DNA from: Anaerolineaceae bacterium
GTDB lineage: Bacteria > Chloroflexota > Anaerolineae > Aggregatilineales > Phototrophicaceae
Length of the DNA: 64,000 nucleotides
Direction: 5' to 3'
Assembly: GCA_002702065.1 (NCBI GenBank)
Contig: NZXX01000001.1
Location: 620,001-684,000, forward strand
A program made the position numbers and the translations under genes. Shown one piece after another: positions 8,218 to 17,957 of this stretch (position 1 is its first letter; each line of letters begins with the position of its first letter). The notes beneath the pieces were generated by a model. It did not search any database. It saw only the letters and a list, made by a program, of their open reading frames with translations, and had not been told where the DNA came from.

Positions 8218-8606
8218 GCGAGGATGGGCCTGCCGCAGCACGGGTTGATAAACTGCTCCGGGCGATTGAGCTGGTCAAGCATGATCGCCGCGAAGAAGCC
8301 CGTACACTGCTGCGCGAGCTGATTAATGAAGACAGCGATTTTGAGGACGCTTGGCTGTGGCTGAGCGTGAGCGTTGATTCGCTGGATCAGAGTTCTGTCT
8401 GTCTGGATAACGTGCTGCGTGTGAACCCGCAAAATGCGGAAGCTGCCGGGGCCCTCTATCGCATTCGTCTGCCGGAACTGGCCATGCACCAGCGCCGCAC
8501 CCGCCTGCGCCTGTATCGGGATGTGGCGCTTGGCAGTATGTGGCTGCTGGTGCTGTTTCTGCTTTATGCCATGCTGTTCATTTATTTCAATGTGCTGCCT
8601 GCCTAG
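8214..8606 (+). CDS. Small TPR-repeat protein with C-terminal membrane anchor
   Basis: A 130-residue protein. About residues 10-85 form two TPR-like helical repeats (LLRAIELVKHDRREEARTLLRELINEDSDFEDAWLWLS, then CLDNVLRVNPQNAEA), followed by a basic stretch (HQRRTRLRLYR) and one strongly hydrophobic segment near the C-terminus (WLLVLFLLYAMLFIYF). The positive residues before the helix place the TPR domain in the cytoplasm. It is translationally coupled to the PIG-L gene through an ATGA overlap. It probably acts as a scaffold for a protein partner; the partner is unknown. Confidence 0.75.
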   Translation: MSEDGPAAARVDKLLRAIELVKHDRREEARTLLRELINEDSDFEDAWLWLSVSVDSLDQSSVCLDNVLRVNPQNAEAAGALYRIRLPELAMHQRRTRLRLYRDVALGSMWLLVLFLLYAMLFIYFNVLPA

Positions 8607-9358
8607 CCAGCGGTCCAGCCGCCATCGGCTGTCAGAACCGCGCCGTTGACGAAGCTGGCTTCATCCGAGGCCAGGAACAGGGCAACGGTCGCCAGTTCTT
8701 CGGGCTTGGCCGCCCGCAGATTGGTCGCAAAGGTCGGCTGCGCCCGCTGCCAGCCAAGGGTGTCCTCCGGCATGGAAGTCATGATATTGGTTTCGACACC
8801 GCCGGGGCAAATGGCGACACAGCGAATATTCTGCGGTGCGTAATGCCAGGCGATGCTGCGGGTGAGGCCGATGACGGCATGTTTGGATACGGTGTAGGCG
8901 GCGCCTGCCCGTCCACCAAACAGACCGCCGATGGAAGCGATATTGATGATCACGCCCCCGCCAGCATCGCCCATGGCTTTTACCGCGCTGCGGCTGGTAT
9001 ACATCGGGCCATTCACATTGATAGTCATGACACGGTTCCAGATGGCATCGCTCATTTCGCCAACCGCCTCGAAGCCGTCAACCACACCTGCGTTGTTCAC
9101 GAGAATGTCGAGATGGCCGAAGGTCTGAACGGCTGTGCTGACAAGTTCTTCGGCGTGGGCTTTGTCGGCGATGTTGCCTGTGCGCGTGATCAATCGCGAA
9201 TCCGCTTTCGCTTCCTGGGTCAGGCTGTCTAGTCGTGCCTGGTCGATGTCCGCGCCGACGACGTTGGCGCCTTCCTTCAAATACAGCAAGGCAATCGCCC
9301 GGCCAATGCCAGATCCAGCCCCGGTTATGATCGCAACTTTGTCTTGTAGGCGCATCAT
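8603..9358 (-). CDS. Short-chain dehydrogenase/reductase (classical SDR)
   Basis: A 251-residue classical SDR. It has the cofactor motif TGAGSGIG near residue 13, an acidic residue after beta-2 (ADID, which favours NAD(H)), NNAG near 90, a catalytic Ser in IASIGG, Tyr and Lys in AAYTVSKHA, and the CPGGVETNI segment after the active site. The closing TADGGWTAG is typical of FabG-like and glucose-dehydrogenase-like SDRs. The substrate is not predictable. The frame extends to a TTG at 9373, but AAAAGG six bases before ATG 9358 supports the latter. It converges on the TPR gene with a four-base tail-to-tail overlap at CTAG. Confidence 0.9.
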   Translation of the reverse strand: MMRLQDKVAIITGAGSGIGRAIALLYLKEGANVVGADIDQARLDSLTQEAKADSRLITRTGNIADKAHAEELVSTAVQTFGHLDILVNNAGVVDGFEAVGEMSDAIWNRVMTINVNGPMYTSRSAVKAMGDAGGGVIINIASIGGLFGGRAGAAYTVSKHAVIGLTRSIAWHYAPQNIRCVAICPGGVETNIMTSMPEDTLGWQRAQPTFATNLRAAKPEELATVALFLASDEASFVNGAVLTADGGWTAG

Positions 9359-9475
9359 AGGTTGCCTTTTCAATCCATAACGCTTAATCGTTAACTTCAG
9401 TATGCGATTTTGTCTCGTGGACGGCTATGGACTATTGGCAGCTTAGGGCAGGAGGTTTGTCCTGATCGGATAAGC

Positions 9476-10291
9476 TCAGGGCATGGTAAGGGGGATATAC
9501 CGCTGGGCCACGACCGCCTGTCCTGCCGGACTCTGCGCCCAGCCAATAAAGGCACGCAGCGCACCATCCGGTTCTCTCGGACCGGCGAAAAAGAGGGTAT
9601 TACGCAACGGATACGTGTTCTGCCGGACGGTGGTCTGGCTTGGTGCGACGTTGTCGATGGTGAGGGGCAAGACGGTGACATCGAGAAAGCTGAGCGACAC
9701 ATAGCCGATGCTGCCCGGCTGATTCATCACACTGGCGAGTACGGCACTGCTGGATGGCGCAATCTGGGCGGACTGTGTCGTTTGCCGGTCGCCCATCACC
9801 ATGCGCTCGAATTCGGCTCGTGTACCGGCCCCGTCTTCACGGCTGATCACAACGATTTCTATCGAAGTGCCGCCGACCTCTGCCCAGTTTTTGATGCGTC
9901 CCTGGTAGATGCCCCGCACCTGTTCCAGCGTCAGGTCGCGGACAACGCTGTCGGTGGGGACGATCAGGACAATGGCGTCATGAGCGACCGGCGCACCCCA
10001 CAGGGCGTTATCTTCCGGCGGGAGATGATTGGTCAGAAAGTAGACCGGATCATCGCTAAACGCATTTTCGACGGCGGAAGCATAATTACTGACGTTGATC
10101 TCGAAACTGACGCCCGGCATGATCTTCGCATACTGCTGGGTGAGGTCGGTCAGCAGCGGCAGAGTTGCGTTGCTGGCGTTAAGCCGGAGCACAACGGCGT
10201 TGGTCGTCGGAGTCGTTGCCGGTACCACCTGGGCACTGCAACTCACCAGCGTAAACGCCATTATTGCCAGCGTGCGTTTGGCTCCCAACAT
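9476..10291 (-). CDS. PstS-like substrate-binding lipoprotein
   Basis: A 271-residue protein with a signal peptide and lipobox (FTLVSC, Cys18), so probably lipid-anchored on the outer face of the membrane. The mature part follows the PstS-like binding-protein family (PBP-like, PF12849 type): VSNYASAVENAF, VAHDAIVLIVPTDS, EQVRGIYQGRIKNWAEVGG, and the anion-binding REDGAGTRAEFE. The SxGT-type loop supports phosphate or a related oxyanion as ligand. No pstCAB permease or phoU gene is near, so it may serve a permease elsewhere or act in signalling. Confidence 0.82.
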   Translation of the reverse strand: MLGAKRTLAIMAFTLVSCSAQVVPATTPTTNAVVLRLNASNATLPLLTDLTQQYAKIMPGVSFEINVSNYASAVENAFSDDPVYFLTNHLPPEDNALWGAPVAHDAIVLIVPTDSVVRDLTLEQVRGIYQGRIKNWAEVGGTSIEIVVISREDGAGTRAEFERMVMGDRQTTQSAQIAPSSSAVLASVMNQPGSIGYVSLSFLDVTVLPLTIDNVAPSQTTVRQNTYPLRNTLFFAGPREPDGALRAFIGWAQSPAGQAVVAQRYIPLTMP

Positions 10292-10361
10292 GGGTTGGTC
10301 AGACCTTTGGGTGGGGGGGCAGTGGGAGACAACAATCCTGGAGGGTCAACGAACCGATCCT

Positions 10362-11513
<1,152 letters not shown>

Positions 11514-11555
11514 TTATAACAAATGTTGGCTGGCCTGTCGCTAGCATAATGAACG

Positions 11556-11564
11556 TGCTATACT
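11556..11564 (+). promoter_or_regulatory. Extended -10 promoter of the MurF-Alr gene
   Basis: TGCTATACT fits the TGn-extended -10 form. Only seven bases separate the box from ATG 11572, so transcription should begin at or within a base or two of the start codon. No ribosome binding site precedes the gene, so a leaderless mRNA is the simplest reading. Confidence 0.55.
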
Positions 11565-11571
11565 GCTGACC

Positions 11572-14121
11572 ATGATAAGTCTCTACGATCTTCTCGAAGC
11601 TGCAAACGGACAACTTTTCGGCGAACCCAACGCCCAGCTTTTCACCGGTTTCTGCCTTGATTCTCGCATTGCTCAGGAAAACCAGATCTTTGTCGCCCGC
11701 AAGACGGATTATGGCGATACGCACCAGTATATTGGTGAGGCGATCCGTCGTGGCGCGACCGGGATTTTGTGTACCCGCCCCCCGGATGTGGATACGACTG
11801 GCATTTCCGTCATCATCGTGAAAGATACCGAAACCTCGATGATGAACTGGGCCAGCTATGTGCTGGATAAACTGGGGCCGCAGGTGATTGGGGTGACCGG
11901 GTCTTATGGGAAGTCCGTCACGACCGAGGCGATACGCCGGGTGCTGTCCGTACGCTATCAGGTGCACAACAGTGGGGGCGAACTGCGCGGGCGGCTGCGT
12001 TTGCCACTGGCACTGGCCGGGCTCAAGGCAGAGCACGAAATGGTCGTGCTGGAGCTGGGGGCGTGGCAGGAAGGCGAAATCGCCGAGATGGTTGGGGTCA
12101 CCCGGCCAGATGCCGCTGTCGTGACTCATATTGGTTATTCCCATACGGACTCCTTCGGCGACCTGGACCAGATCGCGCAGGAAGAAGGGCTGCTGGTCGA
12201 GCACCTGTCTGCGTCCGGCCTGGCGGTGCTGAACTACGATGATGATCGTATTCGTAACATGGCCGCCCGCACCGAAGCCCAGGTCATGCAGGTGGGCTGC
12301 AACTTCGGTGCCGATCTGATGGCCTACAACATCGTTGAAAGCCAGACGAAAACGGGTTTCGATATGCGGCATGGGCCGGAACGCTACGTAGGGCGCTGGA
12401 CCCCGTTACTGAGCAAACATCACCTGTACAGCGTGCTGTTCGCGCTGGCGGTGGGGCTGCATTACGATGTGCCGCTTGAGCAGGGCCTGCAAGCACTGAC
12501 GGAAATGAATCCGCTTCCGGGCCGCATGAATCCATTGCGCGGCCTCAACGACTGCCTGCTGGTCGATGATACATACGACGCGACGCCGGAATCAACCGAG
12601 GCGGCGCTGGAATGGCTGAACGCGATTCGTGATGGCAGCGACCGCCGGGTCATTTTCGTGATGGGCGACATGGATCATCTCGGCGCTTACACCCAGCGGG
12701 GCCATCGGATGGTGGGGCCAAGTGCGGCAGAAGTCGCCGATGTGATTGTGACGGAAGGGTCGCAGGCGGCGGTTGTGGCACGCGCGGCGATTGATCATGG
12801 AAAAGAGAGACGGTCTGTGCGCCTGACCTATAACGCGCAGGACACGGTGACGGTTTTACGCGATCAGGTTGGGCTGCGAGAAGGTGATGTCGTCCTGATC
12901 AAAGGCGCGGCGGCGGCAAGGATGGAACAGGTGGTGAAGCCGCTGCTGGCCGACGAAGCAGACATGGCACAGCTGGTTCGTCAGGGCGATGTGTGGGAAG
13001 CCGAGTCAACTGCGCAACCAGCCAGTACAACCTGGGTGGAGATTGACCAGGGGGCGATCGCCCATAATGTGCGTTTGATCAAACAGGGGCTGGAGGACCA
13101 CGTCAAGCTGATGGCGGTGGTCAAAGCCGATGCCTATGGACACGGCGCGGTGGCCAGCAGTATTACGGCGCTGGCGAATGGCGCTGAACTGCTGGGTGTG
13201 GCCTCGCTCGATGAAGCGCTGGAACTGCGTGACGCCGGCATAGATGCGCCCATTCTGGTGCTCAGTTATACGCCGGTGTATGCCGTGCGACAGGCGATTC
13301 GCCAGAAGATTACGCTGACCCTGTACGACCTGGATATGGCAATCGCGTATAACCGGGCCGCGCGCGAAGTGGGTGAGCTGCTGCGTGTCCATATTAAGGT
13401 AGACACGGGCATGGGGCGTCTGGGCGTTTTGCCTTCGGCTGCCGTACCCTTCTTTCGCCATCTGATCAACTTGCAGCAGCTTGAAATTGAAGGCATCTAT
13501 ACCCATTTTTCGATGGCCGACGAAGACCCGGACTATACTCTGGAACAGCTTCGTGTATTCAAGAGTGTCGTCAATCCGCTGCGCGCCAGTGGTTTTCAGT
13601 TCCGCTATATTCATGCCGCCAACTCTGCTGCGACTCTCACGCTGAAAGAGACGCATCTGGATATGGTGCGCGTTGGCGTGGCGCTTTATGGCGAAAGCCC
13701 GTCCGATACGGTGCCGATTCCGCCGGAGTATCAAACGGCCATTACGTGGAAAACGGTCATTGCGCAGGTGAAGACTCTGCCCGCTGGTCATCCGGTTGGC
13801 TACGGGCAAACCTATTACACCAGTTCGCAGGAACGCATTGCGGTTATCCCGATTGGCTACTCGCATGGGTTCCGGCGCAAGCCGCATAACTGGGGCCGGG
13901 TGCTGGTTCATGGTCAGTTCGCGCCGATTCTGGGGCGGGTGAGCATGGAAAAAACCACCATTGATGTCAGCCATATTCCGGACGTGGCAATTGGTGATGA
14001 AGTGGTTGTGCTGGGCCAGCAGGGTGACAATGCGATTACTCCCAATGACGTGGCGGCGCGGCTGGGCACGAACAACTATGAAGTGATTACCACCATTCTG
14101 GCGCGTGTGCCCCGCCGGTAA
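11572..14121 (+). CDS. Bifunctional MurF ligase / alanine racemase fusion
   Basis: An 849-residue two-domain enzyme. Residues 1-470 are a Mur ligase: ATP loop GVTGSYGKSVTT (Lys114), the Mur-type LELGAWQEGEI, HIGYSHTDSFG, NPLPGRMN and the DDTYDATPES ligase signature, fitting MurF (adds D-Ala-D-Ala to UDP-MurNAc-tripeptide). Residues ~485-849 are a PLP fold-III alanine racemase: Lys518 in VVKADAYGHGA, VDTGMGRLG, and the second catalytic Tyr763 in IGYSHGFRR. Linking the D-alanine supply to its use is chemically sensible; MurF-Alr fusions are also known in Bacteroidetes. The linker at 465-485 is short. It is probably cytoplasmic. The start follows a putative leaderless promoter. Confidence 0.95.
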   Translation: MISLYDLLEAANGQLFGEPNAQLFTGFCLDSRIAQENQIFVARKTDYGDTHQYIGEAIRRGATGILCTRPPDVDTTGISVIIVKDTETSMMNWASYVLDKLGPQVIGVTGSYGKSVTTEAIRRVLSVRYQVHNSGGELRGRLRLPLALAGLKAEHEMVVLELGAWQEGEIAEMVGVTRPDAAVVTHIGYSHTDSFGDLDQIAQEEGLLVEHLSASGLAVLNYDDDRIRNMAARTEAQVMQVGCNFGADLMAYNIVESQTKTGFDMRHGPERYVGRWTPLLSKHHLYSVLFALAVGLHYDVPLEQGLQALTEMNPLPGRMNPLRGLNDCLLVDDTYDATPESTEAALEWLNAIRDGSDRRVIFVMGDMDHLGAYTQRGHRMVGPSAAEVADVIVTEGSQAAVVARAAIDHGKERRSVRLTYNAQDTVTVLRDQVGLREGDVVLIKGAAAARMEQVVKPLLADEADMAQLVRQGDVWEAESTAQPASTTWVEIDQGAIAHNVRLIKQGLEDHVKLMAVVKADAYGHGAVASSITALANGAELLGVASLDEALELRDAGIDAPILVLSYTPVYAVRQAIRQKITLTLYDLDMAIAYNRAAREVGELLRVHIKVDTGMGRLGVLPSAAVPFFRHLINLQQLEIEGIYTHFSMADEDPDYTLEQLRVFKSVVNPLRASGFQFRYIHAANSAATLTLKETHLDMVRVGVALYGESPSDTVPIPPEYQTAITWKTVIAQVKTLPAGHPVGYGQTYYTSSQERIAVIPIGYSHGFRRKPHNWGRVLVHGQFAPILGRVSMEKTTIDVSHIPDVAIGDEVVVLGQQGDNAITPNDVAARLGTNNYEVITTILARVPRR

Positions 14122-14125
14122 ACAA

Positions 14126-15295
14126 TCAGGACGAGACCCCAAATACGGCGATGACTTCGCCCACTGCCAGCACCAGCAGGGTGCCATCGGCGTTGAAGGC
14201 TGCCTGATGTGGGCCGCCGCTTAGCAGATTTGGGTTCACGACGTAATCCCACAGGTGCTGGTCAGCCGCGACATTCCACAGCGTAAATATCTCCCGGCCA
14301 GTGCCGGCCAACAGTAAAGGGTCAACCGGGCTGAAGACCAGTTCCTGCTGATAAAATCCTGACTGCACGGTTGAATCAATATCGGGTGCAGCGACGATTT
14401 CGCCGCTGGTGATGTTCAGCACCGTGACTCCTTCCCCTTCCGGCGATGTGTAGGCCAGCAGATTGCCATCTGCGCCGCCAAAGGCCAGCCCCGCACCGTT
14501 GCCAACGGGTTCCAGCACAGTATCCCGAAACAGAAGTGGGCCGGGGTGCAGCGTGTAGAGCGCGGGCCGCCCTTCTTCAATCGTGGCCAGACGTGTACCG
14601 TTGCTGCTCCATGCTACTGCCGTTACCCGACCTACGTTCGCGCTGACGATATTGGTACTGGTGACCATGTCCCACAACCGCAGCCATAAACGGCTTCCAG
14701 TGGCGAGCTGCGTGCCATCTGGGCTGAGAGCAAGGTTCTGCTGGACATTGGGGAGATAAACCCCTTCCAATTCTGTCGGCAATGCTTCCCCGGTAAGGGC
14801 ATCCCATTTACGGATGACATACTCATTGTGCAGGGTGTAAAAAGCCTGTCCATCCGGCCCGAAAAATCCACCTGATTCCGCGCCAATGCGGGACGCTTCC
14901 AGGGTGATCGGAGCCGCTGCGGGGTTGTCGAGATCGTAAATGCAGATGATATCGTTGGCAACGACGACCAGCCGATTGTCGACCGGCGAGAGCAGTACCT
15001 CGTAAATCGCAGGCTGATAGCCAGTACCAGCCATACCCGTTAAGCGGCACTGAAGGGTGAATAACGGCTGCAATGATGCGGCATTCGCGCGGGTAATGGG
15101 CTGAAGATCGGGCAGCGGCTGCGGGTGGGTGGCGAACAGGGCGGTGGGAACGGCGGTCGGTGTAGGCAGCACAACGCCCGGCGGTGGTGGGGTGGGGGTG
15201 AGCGTGGGCTGCTGCTGGGCATGGGCGATAGGCGCAAACAGGCATACAGCAGTCAACGCGCCAACGAGCCGTACTATTTTCCACCATCGTTTCAT
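14126..15295 (-). CDS. Secreted WD40-like beta-propeller protein
   Basis: A 389-residue protein with a signal peptide (VRLVGALTAVCLFAPIAHAQ) followed by a Pro/Thr-rich linker (QPTLTPTPPPPGVVLPTPTAVPT). Repeated blade motifs are visible, for example LALSPDGTQLATGSRLWLRLWD, AVAWSSNGTRLATIE and FNADGTLLVLAVG, so an extracytoplasmic WD40-type propeller is likely. No enzymatic residues were recognised. The stop lies four bases from the end of the convergent MurF-Alr gene. It lies downstream of SCO1 on the same strand, 87 bases away, and could be co-transcribed with it. Confidence 0.75.
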   Translation of the reverse strand: MKRWWKIVRLVGALTAVCLFAPIAHAQQQPTLTPTPPPPGVVLPTPTAVPTALFATHPQPLPDLQPITRANAASLQPLFTLQCRLTGMAGTGYQPAIYEVLLSPVDNRLVVVANDIICIYDLDNPAAAPITLEASRIGAESGGFFGPDGQAFYTLHNEYVIRKWDALTGEALPTELEGVYLPNVQQNLALSPDGTQLATGSRLWLRLWDMVTSTNIVSANVGRVTAVAWSSNGTRLATIEEGRPALYTLHPGPLLFRDTVLEPVGNGAGLAFGGADGNLLAYTSPEGEGVTVLNITSGEIVAAPDIDSTVQSGFYQQELVFSPVDPLLLAGTGREIFTLWNVAADQHLWDYVVNPNLLSGGPHQAAFNADGTLLVLAVGEVIAVFGVSS

Positions 15296-15382
15296 TGGGA
15301 TAAAGCCTGATTACTAATCGGGCAGAGTGGCTGGAGGGCACAAACGGCCCTCCGTTACGGTCCCATCAATAAACGTGTCGGG

Positions 15383-16054
15383 CTATAGCAGGTCCTGCAC
15401 GTAACCGGTGATGACATCCGGCTCGGTGCCGAAGGTGAAGATGGTGCGCAGGTAGCCTTCCTGATCGACCATGAACATGGACGCCGTATGGTCGACGGTG
15501 TAGTTTTCGCCTTCTTCGGTGTTGGCCTGGAAGAAAAGGCCATAATCCGTGCCGATACGCTTGAGATCATCTTCGGTGCCGGTCATGCCGAGGAAGTCTT
15601 CGTCGAAGCTGCCGATATAGCGGTTCAGGTGTTCGGGGGTATCGCGCTCGCCATCGACGCTGATCATGAGGAAATTGACCTCGTCGGCCTGGTCGCCCAA
15701 TGCTGCTTTGATGCGCTTGTATTCGCCCATCGTCAGTGGGCAGACATCCGGACAGTGGGTGTAACCGAAAAACAGCAAGGTCACTTTGCCACGCAGATCG
15801 CTTAGGCTGAGCGGCTGGCCGTCGGTGCCGATCAGGGTAAAATCGGACAGTTCTCGCGGCGGGTCAATCATAGTACCGCCATCAAAATAGCTTTCGGAGT
15901 CCACAATGGCGGCCCCACCATCGGCGGTGGGTTGGCTGGTCAGCCGGTAAAAGATGAAGAACACAGCGCCAGCGGTGATCACCAGGCTCAAGATCAGCGC
16001 ACCGATCAACAGGGGGCGTGGTGGTGTACTTTGTGGCGGTTTTTCAGCAGACAC
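15383..16054 (-). CDS. SCO1/SenC-family copper chaperone
   Basis: A 223-residue protein with one N-terminal membrane anchor (LLIGALILSLVITAGAVFFIFYRL) and a thioredoxin-like periplasmic domain. The copper-binding CPDVC motif (in FFGYTHCPDVCPLT) and the downstream His in YTVDHTAS form the conserved SCO copper site. SCO proteins deliver copper to the CuA centre of cytochrome oxidase subunit II, and the oxidase operon lies just 1.5 kb away on the same strand, separated by an MFS gene. GTG 16054 is chosen because GAGAGG lies five bases upstream; the frame further upstream crosses a palindromic regulatory site. Confidence 0.93.
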   Translation of the reverse strand: MSAEKPPQSTPPRPLLIGALILSLVITAGAVFFIFYRLTSQPTADGGAAIVDSESYFDGGTMIDPPRELSDFTLIGTDGQPLSLSDLRGKVTLLFFGYTHCPDVCPLTMGEYKRIKAALGDQADEVNFLMISVDGERDTPEHLNRYIGSFDEDFLGMTGTEDDLKRIGTDYGLFFQANTEEGENYTVDHTASMFMVDQEGYLRTIFTFGTEPDVITGYVQDLL

Positions 16055-16069
16055 AATAACCTCTCGGCA

Positions 16070-16087
16070 ACAAACCAACTGGTTTGT
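16070..16087. promoter_or_regulatory. Perfect inverted repeat between SCO1 and the MFS gene, operator candidate
   Basis: ACAAACCAACTGGTTTGT has two 8-base arms around an AC centre and lies 16 bases upstream of the SCO1 start. Its size and symmetry fit an operator for a dimeric repressor such as a TetR-family protein. A smaller repeat with the same AC centre, AGCAC-AC-GTGCT, follows at 16095-16106. No regulator gene is adjacent. Confidence 0.45.
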
Positions 16088-16230
16088 GAATGTTAGCACA
16101 CGTGCTGGCATGCAACAATGCAATCTCCGCCTCACATGACGATCTTCCTATGCCACACAAGCGCCCATTTGAACAGTCTGCCGGATTTTTACGTATAGGG
16201 AGAATGTAGAGAGGAAACAGGGCGGGAATC

Positions 16231-17592
16231 ATGCAACAGCAGAATCATCTCCGTACATTTTATACGCTCATTGTGACACAGGTTTTTTCACTCATCGGCA
16301 GCCAGATCAGCAGCTTCGCCATCAGTATCTGGGTGTTTACGCAGACCGGCAATGCGACGCCGCTGGCGTTGGTGAGTTTCTTCTTTATCGTGCCCCAGGT
16401 GCTGGTGGCTGGTTTGTCCGGTGCGCTGGCGGACCGTTGGGATCGTCGCTACGTGATGATGCTGGCGGATATGGGACAGGCGGCGGGGACCGTGCTGCTG
16501 CTCATCAGCTTCGCGTCGGGCCGTTTCGAGCTGTGGCATCTGTATGCCATTACGTTTATGCAATCGCTGTTTGGTGTGTTTCAGGGGCCTGCATTTCAGG
16601 CCTCGGTGACTCTGCTTGTGCCGGATCATCAGCGTGACCGGGCGAACGCCATGCAGCAGGTGACCGGCCCCCTGGCTGGTATCATCGCCCCCGCAGTCGC
16701 CGGGATGATTTACCCCTTGGTCGGCGTGATCGGCGCGATTGCCATTGACCTGACGACTTTTCTGGTCGCGGTGGCGGTCATCTTCTATTCACGCATTCCA
16801 CGTCCACCGCAGACCGCAGACGGGCAGGCGATGGCGGGGTCGGTCTGGCGCAGTATGTTCGATGGCTTTCGCTATTTGTGGCAGCGGCGGGTGCTGTTCT
16901 GGCTGCTGGTGTTCAATTCGCTGGTTAACTTTCTGGTTGGCGGCGTGATGGTGCTGCAAACACCGTACATTCTGGCGCGCACGGGCAGCGAGGCGACGCT
17001 GGGTTTACTGCTGGGCATCGTGAACACGGGGGCGTTGTCCGGCGGGATCATCATGAGTATGTGGGGCGGTACACGTCCGCGCATCCATACTATCATGGGG
17101 GGCATCATTCTGGCGAGTACATTTCTGGGCCTGGCCGGGATGGCGCAGACACCGGTGATGCTGGGTATCACGTTGTTTCTGTTTATGTTCGTGCTGCCGT
17201 TTGTCAACGCAGCCGCCATGTCGATGCTACAGGCCAAAGTCGCGCCAGATGTGCAGGGGCGGGTGTTCGCCGCTTTGGGCCAGATGTCGATGCTGCTGAT
17301 GCCGGTCGCGTTTGTGCTGGCCGGGCCGCTGGCGGACAATGTCTTCGAGCCAACGGTTGGGCAGGCCGGGTGGGAACGGGTCGCGCCGCTGGTGGGGGAT
17401 GGCTTTGGGGCGGGCATCGGGCTGATGCTGCTCATCTGTGGGTTCGGTACGGCCTTCCTGTCGCTGCTGGTGTACCTGATCCCGGCGATCCGGCGGCTTG
17501 AAGCAGACTTGCCGGACTTTCAGGCTGCGACTCCTGAACCCGTTGGTGAGCCTCTGGCCGGGGCAGCGCTGGCTGTGGAGACGGATGCCTAG
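16231..17592 (+). CDS. Major facilitator superfamily transporter (DHA3/EntS-like)
   Basis: A 453-residue integral membrane protein with about twelve predicted helices. The loop-2/3 signature GALADRWDRRYVMMLAD matches the MFS motif A (G-x-x-x-D-R-x-G-R-R), and VTGPLAGIIAPAVAGMI fits motif C-like glycine-rich helices of drug/siderophore exporters. The overall pattern (QxFSLIGSQISSFAISIWVFTQTG at the N-terminus) is that of the DHA3 branch, which includes EntS and macrolide exporters. The substrate is unknown. It runs opposite to the flanking copper-chaperone and oxidase genes, overlaps the end of the neighbouring small membrane gene by four bases, and may be controlled from the palindromes at 16070-16106. 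Confidence 0.88.
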   Translation: MQQQNHLRTFYTLIVTQVFSLIGSQISSFAISIWVFTQTGNATPLALVSFFFIVPQVLVAGLSGALADRWDRRYVMMLADMGQAAGTVLLLISFASGRFELWHLYAITFMQSLFGVFQGPAFQASVTLLVPDHQRDRANAMQQVTGPLAGIIAPAVAGMIYPLVGVIGAIAIDLTTFLVAVAVIFYSRIPRPPQTADGQAMAGSVWRSMFDGFRYLWQRRVLFWLLVFNSLVNFLVGGVMVLQTPYILARTGSEATLGLLLGIVNTGALSGGIIMSMWGGTRPRIHTIMGGIILASTFLGLAGMAQTPVMLGITLFLFMFVLPFVNAAAMSMLQAKVAPDVQGRVFAALGQMSMLLMPVAFVLAGPLADNVFEPTVGQAGWERVAPLVGDGFGAGIGLMLLICGFGTAFLSLLVYLIPAIRRLEADLPDFQAATPEPVGEPLAGAALAVETDA

Positions 17593-17888
17593 TTTCGATG
17601 GCGCCACCAGGTGACACCGGTTGTGACGACGCCACCGAGGACTGCCATCGTGCCCGCAGTCAACAAAAGTGGCAGGGTGACGCCGTATTCGCTGGGCTGT
17701 CCACAGATAAATGCCCACACCAGTTCCGGGGCTTTTAACAATGTCTCGACATCTTTGGCATACGCAGCGCTGAACAGGAACATGGTCGCGCCGAAGCTGA
17801 TCAACAATGCCGCCGCGGCTACCCAGAAGATGCTTTGATTGGCGGATTTGGTGTCGTGTGTGTCTGCGGATAGAGTCTGGTCTGTCAT
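17589..17888 (-). CDS. Small two-helix membrane protein at the end of the oxidase operon
   Basis: A 99-residue protein with a polar N-terminus and two hydrophobic segments (IFWVAAAALLISFGATMFLFSAAYA near 20-45, and LPLLLTAGTMAVLGGVVTTGVTWW near 72-95). I do not recognise a named family. Its place 69 bases downstream of coxA on the same strand suggests an accessory or assembly protein of the oxidase. It overlaps the end of the opposing MFS gene by four bases. Confidence 0.6.
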   Translation of the reverse strand: MTDQTLSADTHDTKSANQSIFWVAAAALLISFGATMFLFSAAYAKDVETLLKAPELVWAFICGQPSEYGVTLPLLLTAGTMAVLGGVVTTGVTWWRHRN

Positions 17889-17957
17889 TCCCTTGATCTC
17901 CTCGAATTTGCTAAGGGGCGCTCACGATGCGCCCCTGTCAATGTGATGGATGCCAGA

